NCBI GenBank assembly: GCA_902363665.1
Contig: CABJAW010000018.1
Location: 14,594-78,593 of the forward strand
Origin: Lachnospiraceae bacterium
GTDB taxonomy: Bacteria > Bacillota > Clostridia > Lachnospirales > Lachnospiraceae
Length of the DNA stretch: 64,000 nt
Direction of reading: 5' to 3'
Shown here piece by piece: positions 52,718 to 60,380 of this stretch. The notes beneath the pieces are model-generated. The model did not search any database. It was not told where the DNA came from and worked only from the letters and a program-made list of their open reading frames with translations. The position numbers were made by a program, and so were the translations under genes. The first letter of the stretch is position 1, and every line of letters begins with the position of its first letter.

Positions 52718-55447
52718 TTAATCAAAAAACCAGATATGTACTGATGGATATCCTGTAGGATTACGAATAGGATGAAAATGACTATAAGCTTCGTCACCAT
52801 GCCTTTCTGGTTTAACTGCATTGAAATATCTATTCACAATAATGATATGCCAAGCTGCGGACTTATTACGGCACATAACACTCTTTAATTGTGAAACCCT
52901 CAAGCAAGCTTCTTCCACTGTCAGTGGTTCGCCTCCTACCACTTGCTTTTTACCGTTTATTGTTTTCAATTCTGCCGTCCAGTAATCATAGTCCTGTTTA
53001 AGCAGATCTCTTGTTATTACACGTGATAAAAGAGCCTCATCCCTTTTCTCTTTTTGACTCTTTCTATACCATGCAAATTCATCGACTACTCCTGCAATTT
53101 CTTTCGTTAAAAGATAACTCGCTCCTAATGAAACGATTGCTTCAAAAAAGTAAGCTCCGGCACCTGCAAGAGCAGAAAGTATAAAATGTCCTGATGGATC
53201 CTGAAAATTTATTGGATTATCTGAACAGTACTCATAGAGATTTACATTCTGATATTCCACAGAAGTTCCAGTCACAATGATATTATCCGCACTGATAAAT
53301 CTCCGAATCTCCGGATCATAATACCTGCTCTGCAGATAATACATCCCACTCTCTGCATCGAAGTAGTATCCTCTGTAGCGGAACGGATTCTTCTGTCCTA
53401 CGGTCGCTGCCAGTGTACCGGTAATGCTGACGACTTTGCCCCAACTGTCGTATTTATAAGATACAACACGCTTTCCTGTGCTGTCAATCAGCCCGATGAT
53501 GTCATTCTGGGCATTTCTTACGTAGTTGTAACGGGTGCCTCCGATAATCATCGCCACCAGGCTTGCCGCGCTGTCGTACTGGTACCAGATTGTCTCATCG
53601 CCGGTGCGCTCGGATACGAGCAGGCTGCCTGCCATGCGGTACTCTGTGGTCACGCCGTCCACGACTTTCTTTACACGCGCTCCGGTGTGGTCGTAATAAT
53701 AGCGGATGTTTTTGCCGTTATTAATCGCTGACAGTTTTCTTCCCTGTGTCCAGGTAAAGGTGGTGTCGCCTTTCTTCAGCATGTTTCCGCAGGCATCGTA
53801 CGTCATCTCGGTGCTGCCCCATTTCAGGAGCTTGTCCTTCCACTTCTCATCCATCACGGCCGTGGTAAGCTTCTTCGGTGTACCGGAGACCGGATCTGTC
53901 GTGTAATCATACTCCCGCTCCTCGCGCAGGTTGCCGCCCTCATCATAGTAGTAGGTCACTGTCTTATTCAGCAACTCATTGTTCTCGCGGGTCAGGCGGT
54001 TCAGGCCGTCGTAGGTGTATGTTACTGTTTTGCCACCTTCTTTGATGCTGGTGATATTTCCGTTGCCGTCGTAAGTGTACTCTGTGCGGCTGCCGCCGTT
54101 TACTACCGCACTCGGGAGTCCGATGATGTTTTTACCGGAGTCCGGATACTCGTAAGATACATGGAAAATCTGGCTTCCGTCATTTTTCCAGTCCTGTGCC
54201 TTTACACGTCCCCATGCATCGTACGCCGTCTCCCTTGTCACCTTGCCGAGCGTGGTCTTTGTCTCACGGCTGTCCTTGTCATACGTGTAACCGATGGTAT
54301 GGACGGTTCCGTCTGCCTCCCTGACGTTCTGCCTTCAGGCCACAGACCCGTCTGCTACGCAGACTATCCGCTGCTCTGCAGCTCCTGTCTGTGGCTGATG
54401 GGCGTTCCGCCCATCCCAGAATGCAGCAGAGGCACTCCGCGAATAAATTCGCACCGTGCCTCTCATGCATTCTGCTGATGACAGAACTGTTTGTGTCATA
54501 TTATTATTCGCATCATAAGTGTACTGGTATGCATTGCCCTTTTCATCCCTTACACGCATCAGGCGGTTCAGAAAATCATACGACATCTTATACGTCTTTC
54601 CAGAGGAAGAATCCGCCGCACGGTATACGTTCCCCTCACGGTCATAGCCGTAGCTGCGCAGTGCCTGCTCTTTCTGTGTGGCTGCACTGTAATAATACTC
54701 CTTCACCAGACGCCCCTGGGTATCATACTCATAACGCAGGTAGTCCCCGTTCGCATACTTTGTTTTGAGCAGCTTTCCGTTCTTCTCCTCATACTCATAC
54801 GAGACAACCGAAGACCCGGCGATGGCCACCAGCCTTGTCTTTCCAAACTCATCGTAGCCGAAACCGTAATTGAATCCGTTGTGTGTGATCCGTGTCAGGC
54901 GGTCATTGGAATATCCATATTCTACCTTTACCTCCTGATCCTGCCCTTTTGCCTTTACCGTTTTGGACACGGAGGTCAGGCGTTCTGTTTTGGCATCTTA
55001 GGTATAAAAGGTTGTGCTGTTTCTCGCATCTTTTACACTGTTTAAAAGATCCTTCCCTGTATCCCAGTCATAGGTGACCTGGCAGCCGCGCGCATCCTTC
55101 ACCGCTGCCACATGGTTTTTGTCAGCGGTCATGGTGCGCGTCATCCAGGTGCCTGTGGTCTCGTCCGCTGCCGATACCGCCGCGCTCTTTACCACATTTC
55201 CTTTGTCATCGTAGGCATAACGCAGGATGCGCTTTTCCGCCGAGGTTCCTTTCGTCACGTTATGGTTTCCGTCATACTCATATTTGAACGAATTTCCCTT
55301 CGCGTCCGTCACTCCGGTCATATCCAGATTGTCATTGTACTCAAACTTCTGCTTCTGGTTCTGCAGATCCGTCACCGCAACGATGTTGTTGTCCTTATCA
55401 TACGTAAATGTCTGCCCGAAGCCCTCCTTAAAGAGTGACAGGCCGTC
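52718..55447 (-). pseudogene. Rhs toxin gene tail, module 2, interrupted
   Basis: Displaced Rhs 3' region starting abruptly at DGLSLFKEGFGQTFTYDKDN. A TAC-to-TAA change at 54998-55000 (YTYDAK in the intact copy) stops it, and an insertion of about 170 bp near 54322-54492 breaks it again. From about 54320 to the end the frame is intact: YD repeats, Rhs core (YRGYYFDAESGMYYLQSRYY), then a toxin tail closely related to module 1 (GASYLLTKEIAGVVDEFAWY, EEACLRVSQLKSVMCRNKSA, KPERHGDEAYSHFHPIRNPT, HIWFFD). The toxin part could still be made from an internal start such as GTG 54241. Confidence 0.85.
54322..54492. mobile_element. Palindrome-rich insertion in Rhs module 2
   Basis: About 170 bp absent from the intact Rhs at the same point (62079). 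Contains two long hairpins: CCACAGAC...GTCTGTGG and CAGAATGCA...TGCATTCTG (arms of about 19 bases with mismatches). Short outer repeats GTTCTG/CAGAAC. A small non-autonomous element; exact borders are uncertain. Confidence 0.65.
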
Positions 55448-55454
55448 TATTTTA

Positions 55455-55526
55455 TAAAAAATCCCAGGGCCCTCCAGTTTTCAAGGCCTCTCTTGCCTCT
55501 CCCTCTGTTCTCGTCTCTGGAATTTT
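55455..55526 (-). terminator. Amidase terminator, module 2
   Basis: Homologue of the module 1 terminator: ATCCCAGGG / CTCTGGAAT stem, TTTTTTAT on the minus strand. The Rhs tail begins eight bases later. Confidence 0.65.
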
Positions 55527-55925
55527 TTTTCATTATCTGCCCTTTAAGCAGTTTTTACAATCGCCGTAAAACCTTTTTCCTGCAGCTGCCGTGCCATCGC
55601 CTCTGCGTTTTTCTTTTCTGTGAATGCGCCGCACTGTACGACGTAGCGCATCTTCTGAGATGTATTTTCTGCATCTGTTTTGCTGCTTCCGGCATTCTGC
55701 TTTGTGTCCTCGCTACCTGACGCATCGAAAATCCTGCGTTTGAATTCGCCCCATGTCCAGCTTGTCCGGTACTTGTTATTATGAACGTATGGAGCCGGGC
55801 ATCCTTTATTTACGATGTCATAATGACGCAGGACATTTTCCGCTGGAATACCGAGTTCTTTTCTCAGCTTCTTTACCAGCCACACGCACGCTTCCTGCGT
55901 TTCTTCGGATCATAAGGAATCCAGG

Positions 55926-55969
55926 CTCATAAGGCATCCTCCCACCTGCGGTGGGTCTCTCCTTATGAG
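55926..55969. repeat. TCATAAGG palindromic insert, amidase 2, site B
   Basis: CTCATAAGG ... CCTTATGAG, 44 bp; matches the copy at 50639-50682 with one or two changes. Confidence 0.8.
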
Positions 55970-56103
55970 ATTAAATACCACCTCGGATCATCTGCGCTTG
56001 TGCTGTCACCGTCGCATTTGCAGCACAGTTCGATGCTGATTGTGTTTGCATTCCGCGCATAGGGATGCTTCTGCGTATAATACCATGCTGTACCCATCGC
56101 TAG

Positions 56104-56144
56104 ATCATAAGGCATCCCCCCGCAAGCGGGTCCCCCCTTATGAT
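56104..56144. repeat. TCATAAGG palindromic insert, amidase 2, site A
   Basis: ATCATAAGG ... CCTTATGAT, 41 bp; matches 50817-50857. Confidence 0.8.
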
Positions 56145-56302
56145 ATTCCAAACGATGGCGTCATGCGAACATCTCTGATAAATCGTCCCGTCCCAGTAGA
56201 TGTAGTAATGCGCACCGGTTCCGTCAGATGCCAGATCATGATTCTGCCCGACCATGCCGAGATAATGGATCGCAAGATACTGCTTTTTGTTGCCCCAACG
56301 GG

Positions 56303-56310
56303 GAACTGAC
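56303..56310. repeat. IS66 target duplication, left
   Basis: GAACTGAC, repeated at 59175-59182 on the other side of the element. Confidence 0.9.
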
Positions 56311-56384
56311 GTAAACGGTAAAAAGCAGGTACCTTTCTGCCCTCTCTAATCCATGCCATAATAAATTCCAACAAAACTACCCGA

Positions 56385-56416
56385 GTCAAAAAAGTTAAGT
56401 ACTCAACTTTTTTGAC
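56385..56416. promoter_or_regulatory. 32-bp near-perfect palindrome before tnpA
   Basis: GTCAAAAAAGTT ... AACTTTTTTGAC, followed by TATAAT at 56421 and AGGAGG before tnpA. Overlaps the -35 region, so it may be a transposase operator or a terminator of outside transcripts. Confidence 0.6.
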
Positions 56417-56440
56417 CGGCTATAATCAGGAGGAGTCAAA

Positions 56441-56836
56441 ATGGCATCACAAACCAGTATAGTAGCAAAGCAGGTCCGCCTCATGGAGTGGGCAGAGCAG
56501 ATACGGGACTGTCAGAACCGTCCAAAGGAAATGGACGTGGCGGCCTGGTGCGCCAAGCATGGCATTACAAAAGCAAACTATTACTACCGTCTCAAACGTG
56601 TTCGGAAAGCATGCCTGGACCTGCTTCCAAATACCGGAGCCCCTGCTTTTATCGAGCTCCCTGTCCCACGCAGGAAGTGTTCTGAAGCTGTAACGCTTCT
56701 TACGAATCCCGGACATAACACAGCAGCACCGGTGGCCTGTATCCGGAATGCAGATGGGCTTTCTGTAGAAATCTTTTCGGATATTGCCCCAGAGATGGTC
56801 CGTTGCCTTGTGGAGGCTTTCGGCCATGCTGAATGA
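56441..56836 (+). CDS. tnpA: IS66 accessory protein TnpA
   Basis: 131 residues; short IS66 OrfA protein with a helix-turn-helix-like N-terminus (EMDVAAWCAKHGITKANYYYRLKRV). Required with TnpB for transposition in the family. Overlaps tnpB by 11 bp. Confidence 0.85.
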   Translation: MASQTSIVAKQVRLMEWAEQIRDCQNRPKEMDVAAWCAKHGITKANYYYRLKRVRKACLDLLPNTGAPAFIELPVPRRKCSEAVTLLTNPGHNTAAPVACIRNADGLSVEIFSDIAPEMVRCLVEAFGHAE

Positions 56837-57194
56837 TGCCCGTGTTTCACAGTTCAAAAAAGTATATCTGGCACCGGGATTTACAGACCTGCGCCGCGGG
56901 ATCGATGGGCTCACAGCGATTGTGCGCTTCCAGTTTTCCCTGGACCCATATGATAAAAATACGCTGTTTCTTTTCTGCGGCAGGCGGAGCGACCGGATCA
57001 AAGCGCTGCTGTGGGAAGGTGACGGTTTCCTGCTGCTGTACAAACGCCTGGATAATGGTGCCTTCCGATGGCCGCGTTCGGCAAAAGAAGCACTCGAACT
57101 GACGGAAGAACAGTACCGGATGCTGATGCAGGGGCTGGAGATTACGGCCAGGCACCCGATTGCAGAAGTCAGGCAGCCGCCGGATCTCCTGTAG
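56826..57194 (+). CDS. tnpB: IS66 accessory protein TnpB
   Basis: 122 residues from ATG 56826 inside the end of tnpA. VYLAPGFTDLRRGIDGLTAIV, TLFLFCGRRSDRIKALLWEGDGFLLLYKRL and FRWP are the classical IS66 Orf2 (TnpB) signature. Confidence 0.95.
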   Translation: MLNDARVSQFKKVYLAPGFTDLRRGIDGLTAIVRFQFSLDPYDKNTLFLFCGRRSDRIKALLWEGDGFLLLYKRLDNGAFRWPRSAKEALELTEEQYRMLMQGLEITARHPIAEVRQPPDLL

Positions 57195-57266
57195 TTTGTG
57201 CAGGATGCTGAAAATAAAAAAGTGTAAAAGCCATCAGAAAACCGCAGAAGCTTCACGGCTGTGGAC

Positions 57267-57381
57267 TTATCCACACGCATACGGCCCTCCCCGCACAGCG
57301 TGGCGCTATACAGACCGGTACATGTGGATGGTACATCCAGCCAGCGGCTGAAAGTACCGCTTTCCGGATGTGTTATCCACA
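57267..57381 (+). other. DnaA-box pair in the IS66 tnpB-tnpC gap
   Basis: TTATCCACA at 57267-57275 (within the inverted pair TGTGGA/TCCACA) and at 57373-57381, in the 280-bp non-coding gap of the element. No gene otherwise seen there. Confidence 0.5.
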
Positions 57382-57474
57382 GTCAGAATGCCGAAACGGC
57401 CAAATGGCCTGATTAGCGCTGATACAGAAAACATGCTATAATCAGAACCAGTAAAAAGACAGGGAGTCCCGGCT

Positions 57475-59118
57475 ATGGCATTCAAATACACAGAAGAACA
57501 ACTGAATAAACTGGACAAAGAGCTGCTGGTACAGCTTTTCCTGGGGCTTCAGGACCAGATGGAGGGGCTGACAAAGCAGACGCAGGCCTTAAATGATAAA
57601 ATGCAGCTGGTGATGGAACAGCTGGTCCTTTCCAAAAAGAGCCGGTTTGGCAGGTCCAGTGAAAAAATGGCAGGGCCTGGCCAGATCCGTTTTATGGAAG
57701 TGGACGGGGAGATTGTGTTTTTTAATGAGGCAGAGGCAGTCTGCGACCTGGATGCCCCGGAGCCGGACAGCCTGGAGCCGCAGCAGCCGAAAAAGAAAAA
57801 GCAGGCCGGTAAAAGGGAAGCAGACCTGGCGGGGCTTCCAGTCCGCCGTATTGACCATTACCTCAGCGAAAAGGAACTGGCTGCGGAATTCGGGGAAAAG
57901 GGCTGGAAGCAGCTCCCGGATGCCATTTCAAGGTGTTACCGTTTTGTCCCGGCAAAAGTGGAGCTGGAGGAACACCATATCGGGGTTTATTCCAGTAAAA
58001 CAGACGACCGCATGGTAAAAGCGCCGCATCCGAAAAAACTGCTTCCGGGAAGTCTTGTTTCACCCTCCCTGGCAGCTGCAGTCCTGAACGGGAAATATGT
58101 CAATGCAGTCCCTCTGTACCGGCTGGAAAAAGAATTCGAGCGGTATGGCCTTGCCATTACCAGACAGAATATGGCAAACTGGGCCATCCGGCTTGGGGAA
58201 AGCTGTTTCGGGCCGCTGTATGATTACCTGCATACGCTGCTGTACCGGTATCCAGTCATACAGGCAGATGAAACACCAGTCCTGGTGAATAAAGACGGCC
58301 GGCCCGCAGGCAGCAAAAGCTGGATGTGGGTCTACCGGTCCGGATGCCTGTACCAGAAAGAACAGGTTATCCTATACGAATACCAGAAAACACGGAACGC
58401 ATCCCACCCGCGGAAGTTTTTGAAGGATTATAACGGCATCTGTGTGACAGACGGCTATCAGGTCTGCCATACACTGGAAAAAGAAAAGGAAGACCTGAAG
58501 ATCGCGGGCTGCTGGGTGCACTGCAGGAGGAAGTTTGCGGAAGCGCTGGAAGTCATCCCGAAAGAACTGCGGAAACAGTCGGTTTTGGAGCTGCTCATGA
58601 GCCAGATCCGTGCCATCTACCGCGAGGAAGGGAAGCTGTCTGCACTTTCTGCGGATGAGCGGGCTGAAAAACGTCAGCTGGTGGTAAAACCACTGGTGGA
58701 TGCTTTTTTTGCGTACGTGAAACAGAATTCCGGCAGGGTGTCCAAAAGCGGGAAAGCCGGGGAGGCCTTTACCTACGCACTGAACCAGGAACCGTATCTG
58801 AGAGTTTTTCTGGAAAACGGGGATGTGCCGATGGATAACAACGCGAGCGAACGGGCAATCCGCGGTTTCTGTATCGGAAAGAAAAACTGGGAGATGATCG
58901 ACACGGTGCATGGTGCATCCGCCTCTGCAATCATCTACAGCATTTCAGAAACAGCAAAAGCAAATGGTCTGAAGCCGTATGAATATTTCGAATATCTGCT
59001 GACCGAGATTCCAAAACACCAGGATGAAAGCAGTACAGATTTTTTAGCTGATCTCCTGCCCTGGTCAGAAAAGCTGCCGGAATACATCAGAAAGCCAAAG
59101 AAAGCCAGTGAAAAATGA
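57475..59118 (+). CDS. tnpC: IS66 transposase TnpC
   Basis: 547 residues with an N-terminal coiled coil (LLVQLFLGLQDQMEGLTKQTQALNDKMQLV), zinc-finger-like region, and a DDE catalytic domain: YPVIQADETPVLV (first Asp), ITD-type GICVTDGYQV (second Asp), and MDNNASERAIRGF (Glu region). C-terminal IS66 tail SAIIYSISETAKANGLKPYEYFEYLL. Complete. Confidence 0.95.
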   Translation: MAFKYTEEQLNKLDKELLVQLFLGLQDQMEGLTKQTQALNDKMQLVMEQLVLSKKSRFGRSSEKMAGPGQIRFMEVDGEIVFFNEAEAVCDLDAPEPDSLEPQQPKKKKQAGKREADLAGLPVRRIDHYLSEKELAAEFGEKGWKQLPDAISRCYRFVPAKVELEEHHIGVYSSKTDDRMVKAPHPKKLLPGSLVSPSLAAAVLNGKYVNAVPLYRLEKEFERYGLAITRQNMANWAIRLGESCFGPLYDYLHTLLYRYPVIQADETPVLVNKDGRPAGSKSWMWVYRSGCLYQKEQVILYEYQKTRNASHPRKFLKDYNGICVTDGYQVCHTLEKEKEDLKIAGCWVHCRRKFAEALEVIPKELRKQSVLELLMSQIRAIYREEGKLSALSADERAEKRQLVVKPLVDAFFAYVKQNSGRVSKSGKAGEAFTYALNQEPYLRVFLENGDVPMDNNASERAIRGFCIGKKNWEMIDTVHGASASAIIYSISETAKANGLKPYEYFEYLLTEIPKHQDESSTDFLADLLPWSEKLPEYIRKPKKASEK

Positions 59119-59174
59119 CACGGCCGCCAGGAGCGGCCGGATATTTGTCAAGGTACTTGTGGTTTAGCGTTTAC

Positions 59175-59220
59175 GAACTGACGCAGGAGAACTAGCGTTT
59201 ATAATTTTAAATTCAGACAT
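59175..59220 (-). pseudogene. First codons of amidase copy 2, beyond the IS66
   Basis: Encodes MSEFKIINASSPA from ATG 59220, matching MQYKIINAISSA of copy 1. Includes the right target duplication GAACTGAC (59175-59182). Confidence 0.8.
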
Positions 59221-59282
59221 ATAAATCCCCCTGTCACCAATACAGCTCATCCCAGAATATAACAGGCACACACCTCTGATCT

Positions 59283-59407
59283 ATTCCGAAAGCTGCTATT
59301 GGCTCTTGCGTTTTTCGTATTTTTTCACATATTTTTTATATAACAGTACTCCGGTTCCAGAAAAATTTCTGAAATTTCTATTTGCTCCAGTCTCTCCGGT
59401 ATCTATA
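59283..59407 (-). pseudogene. Immunity-gene 3' remnant
   Basis: Reads IPERLEQIEISEIFLEPEYC then YIKNM and a stop, aligning with PERLEEMGIPEISLEPIYCD at the end of the immunity proteins of modules 1 and 2. Only the last 40 codons remain, so a third such module once stood here. Confidence 0.7.
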
Positions 59408-59479
59408 TGCACTGTACCACAGTACTGTACATATCCCGCATGACTTCTTTAAACTCCTCTCTTTCATCACAAAGTTCCA

Positions 59480-59818
59480 CTATTCTTTTAAATAATCCTC
59501 TTTTATATATATATATATTCTCCATATCCAATTTAAATACCCACCATCCACAGTTCCATCTGGATAAAACAACTTCCCTTTATAATATACTTCACAAGAA
59601 AAATCGCTCACATGTAAATAGCTCCATTCTTTGCTTTCCCATTCGAGAAATTTGTATTCCAAATGACAATCTAACTTTGAAAACATCTCTTCGTATTTTA
59701 TAAATTCCTTTTTATAAAACTCTTTCATTTTTGCTTCATGATACTTTATTTCTTCCGTATAATCTCCGATCCTCTTCTCGTAATCCTTTCGATTTTTAAA
59801 TATAATTTCTTTATCCAT
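59480..59818 (-). CDS. Hypothetical protein, possible immunity or toxin-island gene
   Basis: 112 residues, rich in Lys, Glu and Tyr; helical start (MDKEIIFKNRKDYEKRIGDY, EEIKYHEAKMKEFYKKEFIK) and aromatic end (DGGYLNWIWRIYIYIKEDYL). No family recognised. It lies between the immunity candidate of the intact Rhs and the immunity remnant. Could be complete or a 5' part joined to the remnant. Confidence 0.5.
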   Translation of the reverse strand: MDKEIIFKNRKDYEKRIGDYTEEIKYHEAKMKEFYKKEFIKYEEMFSKLDCHLEYKFLEWESKEWSYLHVSDFSCEVYYKGKLFYPDGTVDGGYLNWIWRIYIYIKEDYLKE

Positions 59819-59922
59819 GATTCATCCTCTCTTGCCAAATTCAAATTACTGTTTTTGCTAGCTTTGACGATTTTTATTTAGTTTCTGCCAATTAAAACAT
59901 TTTCAGTTCAAAATTATCAGAC

Positions 59923-60303
59923 TCATGTGTTAATTGTTCTACCAACCACAAAAGAACCAAAAATATTTATGGCTGCATCCTGAACAGATTCCTGCTTTTT
60001 CTCTTTTAACAGATGTATAATACTTGATCCCATTCCATTTCCATACATTTTACAGAATTTTTTTCTCTCTGGTTGGATATATCTGGTCTGCCGCAGACAT
60101 TCCAGATAATGATCAACAACTTTCTTCAATACTATATTTCTGTCGTAAGGATTGTAGAATGTTTTCCCTATTCTGCCAAAGCCGTCAGCATCATTGCTAA
60201 GATCAAGCTTCTTTTCAAACCTGCCGGGAAATTTGTTTTTCCTCCAACGCTTCTCTTTAAATGTATCAAGCACATATACTTTATTTTCTATGATAAAGTT
60301 CAT
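59923..60303 (-). CDS. Putative immunity protein of the intact Rhs toxin
   Basis: 126 residues from ATG 60303 (an upstream in-frame codon gives nine more). MNFIIENKVYVLDTFKEKRW, NDADGFGRIGKTFYNPYDRN, VVDHYLECLRQTRYIQPERK. No named family. It starts 78 bp after the toxin stop, the usual place for a cognate immunity gene. Confidence 0.6.
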   Translation of the reverse strand: MNFIIENKVYVLDTFKEKRWRKNKFPGRFEKKLDLSNDADGFGRIGKTFYNPYDRNIVLKKVVDHYLECLRQTRYIQPERKKFCKMYGNGMGSSIIHLLKEKKQESVQDAAINIFGSFVVGRTINT

Positions 60304-60380
60304 TCTCAGGCATTTGTAGAATACAACCACTGTACTTTTTTAAGGTATTTTTAGAGTACTGCAAGGCGATATCTTATTAT

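Larger units (their letters stand above)
55544..56310 (-). pseudogene. Amidase with SPOR domain, copy 2, broken by palindromes and IS66
   Basis: Near-identical to copy 1 with the same two palindromic interruptions (56104-56144 and 55926-55969). The 5' end is separated by the IS66 element: the first 15 codons (MSEFKIINASSPA) lie at 59220 to 59175 on the far side. 3' end encodes VLRHYDIVNKGCPAPYVHNN and the SPOR-like tail QEKGFTAIVKTA. Confidence 0.82.
56311..59174 (+). mobile_element. IS66-family insertion sequence, complete
   Basis: 2864 bp. Left end GTAAACGGTAAAAAGCAGGT, right end (reversed) GTAAACGCTAAACCACAAGT; the ends match at about 20 of 25 positions. Flanked by 8-bp duplications, as expected for IS66. 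Carries tnpA, tnpB and tnpC, all apparently intact. Inserted after the 15th codon of amidase copy 2. Confidence 0.95.

Noticed and set aside
56447..57280. Minus-strand 277-residue open frame across IS66 tnpA/tnpB
   Set aside because: Shadow of two well-recognised IS66 genes; the translation has no family features.
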